A DNA stretch of 64,000 nt from JAFGCL01 sp964423835 (GTDB lineage: Bacteria; Chloroflexota; Dehalococcoidia; UBA2247; RBG-13-53-26), in contig CAYRGJ010000014.1 in NCBI GenBank assembly GCA_964423835.1, positions 14,255 to 78,254 of the forward strand, in the 5' to 3' direction. Shown here piece after piece: positions 16,687 to 25,723 of this stretch; the stretch's first letter is position 1, and each line of letters begins with the position of its first letter. The notes below the pieces were generated by a model. The model was given only the letters and a program-made list of their open reading frames with translations. It made no database searches and was not told the DNA's origin. The translations under genes and the position numbers were made by a program.

Positions 16687-16899
16687 CTAGCGCACCCGGG
16701 CATTGTGCATTGCGCCGCTGATAACTGGCTCGTTGATGTAGACGTCACCGTTTCTGATCTTGAGGTTGAAGCCGCAGTTGGGATTAGTGCACACCCATGC
16801 CTTATAGTGAATTGGCGCTCCCTGGCTGCCGAAGTCCGACAGGGGCACCAGATCGCCTGCACTGCACTTCTGGCATTTGGGTAGACTGAATTGCTCCAC
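16687..16899 (-). CDS. small zinc-ribbon protein
   Basis: 70 residues from a GTG start 6 bases after GGGAGG. It has CQKC (Cys9, Cys12) and CTNPNC (Cys37, Cys42), the four ligands of a zinc ribbon, followed by a beta-rich tail (IRNGDVYINEPVISG). A longer frame starting at TTG 16923 exists but lacks a ribosome site. It lies immediately upstream of comF. Function unknown; similar small ribbons are often annotated only as hypothetical. Confidence 0.65.
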   Translation of the reverse strand: MEQFSLPKCQKCSAGDLVPLSDFGSQGAPIHYKAWVCTNPNCGFNLKIRNGDVYINEPVISGAMHNARVR

Positions 16900-16974
16900 A
16901 AACCACCTCCCACGCGTAGTCAACGAATAGTATATCCGATGCCCGCGCTCATAGACAAATCAGGCCCCGGCGCT

Positions 16975-17655
16975 TCAGTCAAACCCGTACCACTTCACCA
17001 CGCTCTCCACCGCCTCCCTTTCGGACCGGACCTGGTTTATGGGGTTGTCCCAGTCCGGGTACCCGATGGCCATGCCCACCAGGACCAGCTTGGAGGCGGG
17101 AAGGCCCAGCATCTGCCGCAGCACGTTAGGGTAGTGGACGGCCTGCGCCTGAACGATGGTGCCCAGCCCGAAGTGGGTGGCCAGGAGCATGATGTTCTGC
17201 GCCACCAGGCCGCAGTCGAACACCGGCCACACGTTCAGCCCGCCGGCCTGCTCATACAAAGATCTGTCGACCAGGATATAGATTGCCGCCGGGGCGCCGT
17301 ACAGCCGCGGCCCCTGGAGGTACCATGACTCCGAGTCCCTGTCCGGTTTGGCTCTTCCGGCGGCCTCGGTCATGCGGGCGGCCAGAACCTTGAACCGGGC
17401 CTTGTACAGAGCCGGGAAGTGGTCCGGGCCCCGGAAGTCCGGCTGGGCCTTGGAGCCGCGCTGGGTGACGAAGGCCTGCTTGATGGCCTCCAGCCGGGCC
17501 CCGGACACGATGACCAGCTCCCAGGGCTGAGTGTTGGCCCATGAGGGGGCGCGCAGGGCCATCTCCGCTATCCTGTTCAGGATGTCGCGCGGGACGGGGT
17601 CCGGCTTGAAGGCGCGAATGCTCTGTCTCTTCTGGATGACCTCGGTGATGTCCAT
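16975..17655 (-). CDS. nitroreductase family protein
   Basis: An FMN-dependent oxidoreductase of 226 residues. The family motifs are RQSIRAFKPDPVP near the start, APSWANTQPWELVIV, and the FMN-contacting GLGTIVQAQAVH with LVLVGMAIGYPD near the C-terminus. Substrates of such enzymes include nitroaromatics, quinones and flavins; the true one cannot be told. ATG 17655 is chosen since GGAGG lies 10 bases upstream and the fold starts at MDITEVIQKR; an in-frame ATG 21 bases earlier precedes the ribosome site. Confidence 0.9.
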   Translation of the reverse strand: MDITEVIQKRQSIRAFKPDPVPRDILNRIAEMALRAPSWANTQPWELVIVSGARLEAIKQAFVTQRGSKAQPDFRGPDHFPALYKARFKVLAARMTEAAGRAKPDRDSESWYLQGPRLYGAPAAIYILVDRSLYEQAGGLNVWPVFDCGLVAQNIMLLATHFGLGTIVQAQAVHYPNVLRQMLGLPASKLVLVGMAIGYPDWDNPINQVRSEREAVESVVKWYGFD

Positions 17656-17939
17656 CGTCTCTCTACCTCCGTTCATTCACAATGCCAGGAAGGCCGAGGA
17701 CGGGCCCTGAAGCCGCCTCCCGGACTCGAGTCTACAAGGGCGGGCGGGCCCGGTCAACATCCCGGCGGCGCACCCCGCCGCGGGCCCGGCGGCAGCCTTC
17801 GTCCCGGCCTTCGCTTCCGGCGATGAATGGCGTCCGCCGGATGATAGCCGGGTCACGCGGAGCGGCCCCGCCTGTCGCCAAACCCGGCGATCGGGTATCC
17901 TATTCTGACAGGCCTATCACTTGAGACAGGAGGGATTGA

Positions 17940-18707
17940 ATGGACGTCAAGGGGAAGACCGCGTTTGTGACCGGAGGCGCCAGCGGGCTGGGGGAGGCCA
18001 CCGCCAGGCGGCTGCACGCCGCCGGGGCCAATGTCGTGATCGCCGATTTCAACCGCCAGAACGCGGAGAAGCTGTGCCAGCAGCTGGGGGCCAGGACGGC
18101 CGTTGCTGAGCTCGATGTGACCAAGACGGAGACGGTCAAGGCCGGCATCGAGGCCGCCCTGAAGGCGTTCGGCGCCATCCACATCCTGGTGAACTGCGCC
18201 GGCAGCGGCTGGGTAGGAAAGACGGCGGACAAGAACGGGCCGCATGACCTGGATGCGTTCAAGAAGATCGTCGAGCTGAACCTGATCGGGACCTTCGACT
18301 GCACCCGCTGGGCGGCCTTTCACATGCAGAAGAACGAGCCTGATGCCGATGGCGAGCGGGGGGTGATCATCAACACCGCCTCCGTGGCCGCCCTCGAGCC
18401 GCAGATGGGGCAGGTGGCCTACTGCGCTTCCAAGGCGGGCGTGGTGGGCATGACCCTGGCGGTAGCGCGGGACCTGGCCCGCAGCGGCATAAGGTGCTGC
18501 ACCATTGCCCCGGGGACGTTTGACACCCCGCTCACGGCCCTCATGCCGCAGGAGATGAAGGACGGCATCACCCAGCACATCCCGTTCCCCAAGCGCTTCG
18601 GCCGGCCGGACGAGTTCGCCAGCCTGGTCCAGCAGATAGTGGAGAACGCCTTCCTGAACGGGGACACCATCCGGCTGGACGGCGCCGTGCGCTTCCCGCC
18701 GAAGTAG
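17940..18707 (+). CDS. SDR family oxidoreductase (3-hydroxyacyl-CoA dehydrogenase type II-like)
   Basis: A classical short-chain dehydrogenase of 255 residues: cofactor motif TGGASGLG, NNAG-equivalent VNCAG, catalytic Ser in INTASVAA, and YCASK with Tyr and Lys intact. The insertion KNGPHDLDAFKKIVELNL and the C-terminal KRFGRPDEFASLVQQIVEN are like HSD17B10-type 3-hydroxyacyl-CoA dehydrogenases, so fatty acid or branched-chain acyl-CoA oxidation is a reasonable inference. GGAGG precedes the ATG. The gene stands alone, divergent from the nitroreductase. Confidence 0.88.
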   Translation: MDVKGKTAFVTGGASGLGEATARRLHAAGANVVIADFNRQNAEKLCQQLGARTAVAELDVTKTETVKAGIEAALKAFGAIHILVNCAGSGWVGKTADKNGPHDLDAFKKIVELNLIGTFDCTRWAAFHMQKNEPDADGERGVIINTASVAALEPQMGQVAYCASKAGVVGMTLAVARDLARSGIRCCTIAPGTFDTPLTALMPQEMKDGITQHIPFPKRFGRPDEFASLVQQIVENAFLNGDTIRLDGAVRFPPK

Positions 18708-18724
18708 CGCGGAGCTCCGCTGGC

Positions 18725-19858
18725 TTAGCCCCGTGCGCCTCGGCCGGCAAAGGGGTCGCGCGGTATGCCCGCCAGCCCGGAATCCCGGGTGACCGCCGGG
18801 GCCTTGTAGAGCAGCTCGTTGAGCCGGGCAGGGTTGCTGCTCTTGGCCATGGCGGCCTCCTGGGTGACCACGCTTTTCTTCACCAGGTCGGCCATGGCCA
18901 TGTCCAGCGTCTGCATGCCTTCCCGGCTGCCCATCTCGATGTTGGGCGGTATCTCGAAGATCTTGTGATCGCGGATCAGCCGCCGGATAACGTTGTTGGC
19001 CAGCATGATCTCGACGGCGGCCACCCGCCCCCCACCGGTACGGGCCAGGAGGGCCTGGGAGACCACCGCCTCGACGACCTGAGAGAGCTGCAGCCTCACC
19101 TGCTGCTGCTGGCCGTAGGGATACATGTCGATCACGCGGTCTATGGACTGGGCGGCGTCCACGGTGTGCAGCGTGCCCAGCACCAGGTGGCCGGTCTCCG
19201 CCGCGGTCATGGCCGTGCTTATGGTGTCCAGGTCGCGCATCTCGCCGATGATAACCACATCCGGGTCATGCCGCAGGGCATGCACCAGGGCGGCGTGAAA
19301 GGACAGGGTGTCGTCCCCCAGGTCGCGCTGGCGGATGATGCACCTGTCATTGGGGAAGAGGTACTCCACCGGGTCCTCGATGGTGATCACGTTCCTGGCG
19401 GCGTGCTCGTTGAGGTGCCTGATCATGGCCGCCAGGGTGGTTGATTTGCCGCTGTTGGCCGGCCCGGTAACCAGGACCAGGCCCCGCGGCTTCATGATGA
19501 CGTCCTTCAGGATGGCGGGCAGCCCCAGCCCATCAACGGTGGGTATGTCCACCAGCACCCGCCGGAAGGCCAGGCTCACCGAGCCTCTCTGCAGCAGCGC
19601 ATTCACCCGGAAGCGGGCCACGCCTTCCAGGCTGTAGGCAAAATCCAGCTCCTTCTCCTTCTTGAAGGCGGTCCTCTGCTTGGTGATGGTGGCCTGCTTG
19701 AACAGTTTGGTCATGTCCGCGGAGTCCAGCGGCGGCTGGTCCGCTACGGGCACCAGCGAGCCGTCGATACGCATGATGGGAGGGCTGGGCACCGTCAGGT
19801 GCAGGTCAGAGGCGCCTTTCTCCACCATCAGCTGCAGAAGCTCGTCCAAATCCATCAT
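18725..19858 (-). CDS. PilT-type secretion/retraction ATPase
   Basis: 377 residues with the PilT/VirB11 layout: N-terminal KGASDLHLTVPSPPIMRIDG, Walker A GPANSGKS (132-139), Asp box TIEDPVEY, Walker B VVIIGEMRD and His box TGHLVLGTLHT. PilT powers retraction of type IV pili. Walker A reads ANSG where TGSG is common, which still fits GxxxxGK[ST]. No other pilus genes are in the window, so it may serve machinery encoded elsewhere. GGAGGGG precedes the start; two adjacent ATGs are possible. Confidence 0.92.
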   Translation of the reverse strand: MMDLDELLQLMVEKGASDLHLTVPSPPIMRIDGSLVPVADQPPLDSADMTKLFKQATITKQRTAFKKEKELDFAYSLEGVARFRVNALLQRGSVSLAFRRVLVDIPTVDGLGLPAILKDVIMKPRGLVLVTGPANSGKSTTLAAMIRHLNEHAARNVITIEDPVEYLFPNDRCIIRQRDLGDDTLSFHAALVHALRHDPDVVIIGEMRDLDTISTAMTAAETGHLVLGTLHTVDAAQSIDRVIDMYPYGQQQQVRLQLSQVVEAVVSQALLARTGGGRVAAVEIMLANNVIRRLIRDHKIFEIPPNIEMGSREGMQTLDMAMADLVKKSVVTQEAAMAKSSNPARLNELLYKAPAVTRDSGLAGIPRDPFAGRGARG

Positions 19859-19909
19859 GATTCCCCTCCGTTCTTGCGGGTGCGCGGGCGAGGCGGCGGT
19901 GCCAGGCGG

Positions 19910-20212
19910 TTAACCGGGCTGCTTCCTGCTCAGGATGCCCCGGAGCGTGTACCCCAGCCTGGCGCTGCGCTGGCCCCAGCTATAGCCGGCGGGCTTCCCG
20001 GCCAGGGCGGGCGGGTCGCCTGCGCCGTCCGGGCCCTCCTCGGTCAGGCCCTCCATCCGGCACAGCTGGCAGCCGGACGGGCCCATGGACCGGTCGTGCC
20101 GGTCACACCAGTTCAATCGGGCCGCTCTCTCGTAGCGCCTCCGGCAGCACGCGACGCAGGTGCAACTGGGGTAGTGCTCTTCTCTCATGTAGTCGCGTTC
20201 TTCAAGGCCCAC
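19910..20212 (-). CDS. Cys-rich small hypothetical protein
   Basis: 100 residues from a GTG start, 7 bases after GGAGG. Seven cysteines lie in the first half (17, 19, 22, 23, 36, 48, 51) in the pattern CTCVACC...WCDRHD...CQLCR, suggesting one or two metal sites. The C-terminal half is low in structure. It lies 51 bases upstream of the PilT gene on the same strand. No family recognised. Confidence 0.5.
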   Translation of the reverse strand: MGLEERDYMREEHYPSCTCVACCRRRYERAARLNWCDRHDRSMGPSGCQLCRMEGLTEEGPDGAGDPPALAGKPAGYSWGQRSARLGYTLRGILSRKQPG

Positions 20213-20636
20213 GGCTCGACCTCCTCGCAGGACTACACTTACGTTCTCTCGGCCATCCCCTTTTCCAGCCCGCTCCCGTCCGGGGTCCGGGCTATCCGGC
20301 CATTATGCACCGCCGGCCTCTCAACTGCGTCTCGATAGCGCCCGCGCCCTTCACCGATGTGTCACTTCCACCGCCTCCAGGCGGCGGACGGCATGACGGG
20401 GGAGGGCGCTATCAGGGTGCCCCGGCTGAGGAGGACATCGCCGGCTTCGGGCCGGTCCGGCGGGCCCGCCTGCCGGGCTGAGACCCGAGTGTGACTGCCC
20501 GGACGCGGGCCGAGAGGTAAGCGAGACCTCTCCACAACGCGGCGTGACGCGCCGGTGAGCGGCGGCCTTTAGACTGCACTGGACTGTATCGAGTGCGCCA
20601 GGCACGCCTCTCCACGCGACGAAAGGGGGAAGGGAA
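20213..20636. other. 424-base intergenic region with inverted repeats upstream of the chemoreceptor
   Basis: No gene is visible here. It holds a perfect 10-bp inverted repeat, GATAGCGCCC (20334-20343) and GGGCGCTATC (20404-20413), enclosing a small hairpin CCGCCT-N2-AGGCGG, and farther on a 7-bp hairpin GAGAGGT/ACCTCTC (20512-20532). It may be an untranslated leader, an operator or a small RNA; the sequence does not decide. Confidence 0.5.
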
Positions 20637-22661
20637 ATGAGGATAGGAGGCAGGCAGATCAGGATCAGCATCCTGGGCAAGCTGCTGGCGGTGTTTCTGC
20701 TGGTCGTCGCGGCGTTTGCGTGCTTCTGGGGCTACTGGGCCCTGCCCAAGTTCCAGTCGGACAAGATGCAGGATGCGGAAGACAAGACCCGGAATGCCGT
20801 AGAGCTGGCTTGCGGTGCCGTGGATTTCGTGGCTCAGATGGAGCAGCAGGGGTTGATTGCCTCTGACATGGCCCAGAGCTACGCGCTGGTGGCGGTGGGC
20901 AGCCTGCGCTGGGACACTGGCTTCGGCCAGGGCTCCTTCTGGGTGCAGAGCTACCAGCCCGTCATGCTACTGGATGCCGAGAACCCGGAGCTGGTGGGCA
21001 CTGACGTCTCAGGTATCCTGGACCGCGATGGCCGCGCCGTCTACCGCGATCTGACCTCCCTGGCCAGGAGCCAGGGCGAGGGGGCCTACCGGTATCCCAT
21101 GGCCGATGCCCGGGGCCGCGCGGTCACCAGGATGGCATACGTGAAGTCACTGGAGCCCTGGGGATGGGTGGTGGGCACCAACGGGCCCGATGTGGAGACC
21201 CTGGTATCCGAGTACCGGTCCTGGAGAGATGCCCTGGGCTGGACGCTCGGTGCCATATGCTTCGTGTCCCTGTTCCTGTTCTGGCTGACCGTCCGGGTCA
21301 CCCTGACCCGGCCGCTGGCGTCAATGGTGAAGACCTCGAAGGCCCTGGCCGAAGGCGACGTGGATAACATGGTCAGCGTCAGATCCAATGATGAAGTGGG
21401 TGACCTGGCCGCGGCTTACTCCCGGGTGATCGACTACATGAAGGAGGTGGCGGAAGCCACCAGCAGGGTGGCCGACGGCGACCTGACCACGAGCATCCGG
21501 CCCAGGTCGGAGAGGGACGTGCTGGGCCACGCCCAGGCCCGGCTGGTGGCCAGGCAGCGCGAGCTGATCGGCAAGACGAAGACCGCCGCCGCCAATGTGG
21601 CCGAGGCCAGCAAGCAGCTGACCAAGGCCTCGGAGCAGACGGCCCAGGCCACGCAGCAGATAACGGCCACCATTCAGACCGTGGCCAGGGGCGCCAATGA
21701 GCAGTCGATGTCGCTGCAGCAGACGACCCAGGGGGTGGAGCAGCTGACCGATGCCATCGCCCTCATAGCCGAGGGCTCCCAGGTTCAGGCCAAAGGGGTG
21801 GAGGACGCCACGCGGCTGGTGAGGGAGGTGTCCGTGGCCATCGCGGAGGTCTCCGCCAACGCCGAGGCGGGCAACGAGTCCTGGGGGGCCACGGCCGCCT
21901 CTGCCGCTGAAGGCGCGCGCAAGACACACGAGACGGTGCAGGGGATGGTCCAGATCAAGAAGGCCATGGACCAGGTTTCGGCCAAGGTCAGCGACCTGGG
22001 CGGGAGGTCGCAGGAGATCGGGAAGATCGTGGCCACCATCGACGATATCGCTGCCCAGACCAACCTCCTGGCCCTCAACGCCGCCATCGAAGCGGCCCGG
22101 GCCGGCGAGCAGGGCCGCGGCTTTGCCGTGGTCGCTGACGAGGTCCGGAAGCTGGCGGAGCGATCATCGCTGGCCACCGGGGAGATAGCCACGCTGGTGG
22201 GCGGGATTCAAACCAGCCTGCAGGAGGCCGTGGACGCCATGCGGCAGGGCAGCAAGGACGTGGAGAGCGGCTATTCCCTGGCCGCCGATGCCGGGGCTTC
22301 ACTGGATGCCATCATGGAGAAATCGCAGTCCGTGGCCAAGCAGGTGGAGCACATATCCATCGCGGCCAAGGTGCTCAACGACTTCAGCGCCGAGATGGTG
22401 GAGGCCATCGACGGGATCAACAGGGTGGTGGAGCAGAATGCGGCCGCCACCCAGCAGATGACCCAGGGCTCGAGGGCCGTCTCCTCGGCGGTCGCCAACT
22501 CGGCCGAGATCGCCTCCGAAAACAGCGCTGCCGCCCAGGAGGTATCGGCCTCGACGGAGCAGATGTCGGCCCAGGTGGAAGAGACGCTGGCCGCCGCCCA
22601 GTCCCTGACCGACATGTCGGAGGAGATGGAGCAGTCGGTGTCCGTCTTCAAGCTCGACTAG
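20637..22661 (+). CDS. methyl-accepting chemotaxis protein (Cache-type sensor)
   Basis: 674 residues: transmembrane helix near 15-36, an extracytoplasmic single-Cache-like domain (about 37-195, with SFWVQSYQPVMLLDAENPEL and PWGWVVGTN), a second helix near 198-220, HAMP (about 222-275), and a long coiled-coil signalling domain. Its hairpin tip reads IAAQTNLLALNAAIEAARAG followed by GRGFAVVADEVRKLAERS, the CheA/CheW contact region. Small organic acids are common Cache ligands, but the ligand is not predictable. No che genes are nearby, so it is an orphan receptor. GGGGGAAGGGAA precedes the ATG. Confidence 0.93.
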   Translation: MRIGGRQIRISILGKLLAVFLLVVAAFACFWGYWALPKFQSDKMQDAEDKTRNAVELACGAVDFVAQMEQQGLIASDMAQSYALVAVGSLRWDTGFGQGSFWVQSYQPVMLLDAENPELVGTDVSGILDRDGRAVYRDLTSLARSQGEGAYRYPMADARGRAVTRMAYVKSLEPWGWVVGTNGPDVETLVSEYRSWRDALGWTLGAICFVSLFLFWLTVRVTLTRPLASMVKTSKALAEGDVDNMVSVRSNDEVGDLAAAYSRVIDYMKEVAEATSRVADGDLTTSIRPRSERDVLGHAQARLVARQRELIGKTKTAAANVAEASKQLTKASEQTAQATQQITATIQTVARGANEQSMSLQQTTQGVEQLTDAIALIAEGSQVQAKGVEDATRLVREVSVAIAEVSANAEAGNESWGATAASAAEGARKTHETVQGMVQIKKAMDQVSAKVSDLGGRSQEIGKIVATIDDIAAQTNLLALNAAIEAARAGEQGRGFAVVADEVRKLAERSSLATGEIATLVGGIQTSLQEAVDAMRQGSKDVESGYSLAADAGASLDAIMEKSQSVAKQVEHISIAAKVLNDFSAEMVEAIDGINRVVEQNAAATQQMTQGSRAVSSAVANSAEIASENSAAAQEVSASTEQMSAQVEETLAAAQSLTDMSEEMEQSVSVFKLD

Positions 22662-22712
22662 GCGCTCCGGGGCTGGCCCTCGGCCGCGCCTGGCGGGCCA
22701 TGCGCGCCGCGG

Positions 22713-24302
22713 CTAGAACACGCTCCGGATGCTGGGGTGCAGGCGCCCGCCCACCTGCTCGATGGTCTCGTGCCTGAGGCGGTTGAGGTCCCTCTGCAGG
22801 GTCTGGAACCGGTTGCCCGAGTAGAGCATCTCCGGGTGGAAGTAGATGTCATCCACGGCCCTCACGGCGGCCGGAACCTGGAAGCCGGATGCTGAATCAA
22901 CCCAGTTCTCCAGCCCGCCCCGGAGCAGCGAGTCCAGGATGGCCAGCGTGTGCTCCAGCCGGATCTGCCGGTACTCCTCCCCGGCGCCGATGCCGCCGGT
23001 ATTGAGCAGGTAGTACTGCAGGTGAGGCAGGCCTTCCACCAGCTCATAGAGGAGATTGGCGTGCCCCGCCTTGTCGCCGGCCATGAAGGGGTCATAGAAG
23101 AACTCTGTCCGGATCCGGCCGGCCCTGGTGGGGTCTCCGGCCGACGACTCCATGGCCTGCCCCAGGATCATGAGGGCCACTGCCTGCTCGCGGGTGAGCC
23201 GGGATATGGCCGGGATCAGGGGCCCCCGGGTGAGCAGGATCAGGTTATCCACCCGGTCGACATCGACGTGGCGGCTGGCGTGCATGAAGTCCCTCCGGGG
23301 GACCACGGCCCGGCCGTTGGAGGTCAGGCTGAGGTTGTAGAAGTCGAGGTCCCCTTCCGGGGTGACGTGGATGTTCTCGCCGAAGGTCTCCGGGTTCAGC
23401 AGCCCGTAGTAGATCTCGGCCTGCTCGCCGGGGTTGACGCCCTCGGTCTTCACGAATACGCCCCCGGCCTCGAACCCCATGAACGACCCGTCGGGCATCA
23501 GGGTGCCGCCGTCGTCCTGCACCAGCCAGGACTTCTCCTTGCCCTTGCGGGCCAGCACCTTGCCCGAGGTGGTCGTCTTGCCGTTGGCGGACAGCGAGGC
23601 CAGCAGGGTCCGGGTGGTGCGATAGTCGCCCCGCGATGACTGCAGGTAGTCCTCGCGGCAGCCGGCGTGCAGGAAGATGCCGCCCTTACGGGTCTTGGCC
23701 GACCAGTCCTCCGCCGCGAAGACCCCTTTCTTGTACTCGCCGATGTAGTTGGAGTTGCGCACGATCTTGATCACCCGGCCGTCGCCGAGCATGGCCAGGC
23801 GGATGGTGATGTCCTTCTGGGGCAGCGGTTTCGATCTGTTGGCCTCAAAGGCATCGTCGGCAAACATGATGATGGTGTAGTCCGGCCGCTTGAAAGAGTG
23901 CCGGACCGGCAGGAAGAGGCTGCGTCCGCCGTACGCCACGTGGGCGAACTCCTCGGGGACCAGCAGCCGGACCACGGTGGGGCTGGATTCGTTGCCCACG
24001 GTCCGGTCCACCTCGATCAGCCGCTTGGTGGATAGCACGCTCTCGCACTGGGCCAGCAGCTTGCGCTCTTTGGCGCCGAAGGGGTGGTCCACGCTGTTGT
24101 GGGTGAACATGGCGGCCCGGGACATGGGCTCGCTCCGGGCCACGAAGCTGCCGTAGATGGTCTTGCGGACCTCCGGCTCCTTCTCCACCAGGGCCCCCAG
24201 CTCCTGGTCGGCCGGGTTCACCAGCAGACGGCCGTCCGCGGCCGCGGCGTCCCGGATGCGCTCTGCCGCCCGGGCGAACTCCTCAGGATTGAACTCGGCC
24301 AT
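22713..24302 (-). CDS. divergent phosphoenolpyruvate carboxykinase (ATP)-like protein
   Basis: 529 residues that follow the ATP-PEPCK order: GEYKKGVFA (Lys near the metal site), LHAGC, the phosphate loop SLSANGKTTTS (237-247) where ATP-PEPCKs have GLSGTGKTTLS, the DD metal pair in VQDDGG, FEAGGVFVKT matching EGGCYAKT, and ENIHV matching ENVTV. ATP-PEPCK interconverts oxaloacetate and phosphoenolpyruvate. Several near-invariant residues differ (SGTG to SANG, GCYAK to GVFVK), so activity on oxaloacetate is not assured. It is the last gene of the pantothenate operon, 12 bases after panC. Confidence 0.7.
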   Translation of the reverse strand: MAEFNPEEFARAAERIRDAAAADGRLLVNPADQELGALVEKEPEVRKTIYGSFVARSEPMSRAAMFTHNSVDHPFGAKERKLLAQCESVLSTKRLIEVDRTVGNESSPTVVRLLVPEEFAHVAYGGRSLFLPVRHSFKRPDYTIIMFADDAFEANRSKPLPQKDITIRLAMLGDGRVIKIVRNSNYIGEYKKGVFAAEDWSAKTRKGGIFLHAGCREDYLQSSRGDYRTTRTLLASLSANGKTTTSGKVLARKGKEKSWLVQDDGGTLMPDGSFMGFEAGGVFVKTEGVNPGEQAEIYYGLLNPETFGENIHVTPEGDLDFYNLSLTSNGRAVVPRRDFMHASRHVDVDRVDNLILLTRGPLIPAISRLTREQAVALMILGQAMESSAGDPTRAGRIRTEFFYDPFMAGDKAGHANLLYELVEGLPHLQYYLLNTGGIGAGEEYRQIRLEHTLAILDSLLRGGLENWVDSASGFQVPAAVRAVDDIYFHPEMLYSGNRFQTLQRDLNRLRHETIEQVGGRLHPSIRSVF

Positions 24303-24314
24303 GTCCTTCCTCCC

Positions 24315-25151
24315 CTATCCGCCCAGGGTAGTGTTGTCGATCAGCCTGGTCTTGCCCAGGTACACCGCCATTGAGATCAGCGCCGGCCCCTCCATCATCG
24401 ACAGCTCCTGCAGCGTGGCGGGATCGGCTATGCTGACATAATCTATGCGCGCCAGGGGCTCCTTCCCGATGCACTCCAGCATCTCGCGGCGGATCCTCCC
24501 GGCGTCCCGCTCTCCCTCTTCCCAGAGGCCTCGGGCCAGATTCATGGATCTCCACAGGACCACGGCCGCCCGGCGCTCCTCCGGATTGAGGTATACATTC
24601 CGGCTGCTCATGGCCAGCCCATCCGGCTCGCGCTGGGTGGGCACCACCACCACCTGCAGGTTCATGTTCAGGTCCCGGACCATCTTCTGGATGACCACCA
24701 CCTGCTGGGCGTCCTTCTGCCCGAAGTAGGCCCGGGTGGGCTCCACGATATTGAACAGCTTGGCCACCACCGTGGCCACTCCCCGGAAGTGCCCCGGGCG
24801 GGCGGCCCCTTCCAGCACGCCGGTCACGCCCTCGACGTCCACCCAGGTGCCGGCGCCGGGGGGGTAGATCTCCTCCACCGGAGGGATGAGCACCAGGTCG
24901 GTCCTCTCCTTCTCCAGGAGGGCCAGGTCGCGGTCGGGGTCGCGGGGATAGCGGGCGAAGTCCTCCTTCGGCCCGAACTGGGTGGGATTGACGAAGATGC
25001 TCACGGCGCAGAGGTCGTTCTCGGCTTTGGCCCTTCGCGCCAGATACAGGTGGCCTTCATGGAGGTAGCCCATGGTGGGCACAAAGCCCAGCGTGCCCCC
25101 CGCCTGGCGGCGGGCCTCCCTGAAGCCGGCGACCGTGGTTATGACCTTCAT
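24315..25151 (-). CDS. panC: pantothenate synthetase
   Basis: ATP-dependent ligation of pantoate and beta-alanine. 278 residues with the class I nucleotidyl-transferase HxGH motif in PTMGYLHEGHLYLARRA, FVNPTQFGPKEDFARYPR, FGQKDAQQ and the second ATP motif MSSRN. Its start overlaps the stop of the SagB-type gene (ATGA), showing tight translational coupling within the panD-panB-sagB-panC set. Confidence 0.96.
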   Translation of the reverse strand: MKVITTVAGFREARRQAGGTLGFVPTMGYLHEGHLYLARRAKAENDLCAVSIFVNPTQFGPKEDFARYPRDPDRDLALLEKERTDLVLIPPVEEIYPPGAGTWVDVEGVTGVLEGAARPGHFRGVATVVAKLFNIVEPTRAYFGQKDAQQVVVIQKMVRDLNMNLQVVVVPTQREPDGLAMSSRNVYLNPEERRAAVVLWRSMNLARGLWEEGERDAGRIRREMLECIGKEPLARIDYVSIADPATLQELSMMEGPALISMAVYLGKTRLIDNTTLGG

Positions 25152-25723
25152 TCGGCCGCGTACCCGACGGGGATGATGTAGAGCGGCCAGTGCTCCTCCG
25201 GCAGCTTCAGCGCCGCGTGCACCCGCTCATCGTTGAAGGCGCCCACGGGGACCGAGCCCAGGCCCATGGCCACCGCCTGCAGGTGGATGTTCTGGGCGGC
25301 GTGGCCCACCTCCATGCAGATGTAGCGCTCCGCCCGGTCGCCGTAGCGACCTTCCATGGCGCCATGGTCGGCGGCGATGACGATGCTGGCGGGAGCATCC
25401 CCGATGAACTCCTGCCCGGCGGCGGCCTCCGACAGCTTCGACACCACGTCACCGCGCAGCGTCTCCACCAGCTCGTGGTCCTGCGGCACGTAGTGCTGGA
25501 CGCCCTCCCTGGTCACCAGGTAGACCTCCAGGGGGTAGATGCCCCCGGCGGAGGGCACGGTCCGCCGGCCCCTGGGAAAGGTGCCCTGGGCGGCCCACAG
25601 CAGCTGCGCTATCTGCTCCACGCTGAGGCGCTTGGGCAGGAAGGCGCGCTTGGACCTCCTTCGCTCCAGCACCTCCTCAAGGGTGTATGTTCCTTTCTTC
25701 CTGGGGGCAGGCAGCCGGGCCAT
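25148..25723 (-). CDS. SagB/ThcOx-type nitroreductase-fold protein
   Basis: About 191 residues of the nitroreductase fold: RRSKRAF near the start, LLWAAQGTFPRGRRTVPSAG (an FMN-contacting region), YPLEVYLVT, and the C-terminal EVGHAAQNIHLQAVAMGLGS with PVGAFND. This pattern fits the SagB/ThcOx subgroup, whose members oxidise azoline rings in peptides, but no precursor or cyclodehydratase gene is present. It is sandwiched between panB and panC with 1- and 4-base overlaps, so a role linked to pantothenate or CoA supply is an inference. ATG 25723 sits 7 bases after GGAGG; a GTG one codon earlier is also possible. Confidence 0.8.
   Translation of the reverse strand: MARLPAPRKKGTYTLEEVLERRRSKRAFLPKRLSVEQIAQLLWAAQGTFPRGRRTVPSAGGIYPLEVYLVTREGVQHYVPQDHELVETLRGDVVSKLSEAAAGQEFIGDAPASIVIAADHGAMEGRYGDRAERYICMEVGHAAQNIHLQAVAMGLGSVPVGAFNDERVHAALKLPEEHWPLYIIPVGYAAE

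Noticed and set aside
20334..20532. TPP riboswitch or c-di-GMP riboswitch upstream of the chemoreceptor
   Set aside because: GGTGCC...GGCTGAG-like words are present, but the conserved core of TPP (CCTGATC and GCGTAGGGA-type elements) and of GEMM motifs are missing.
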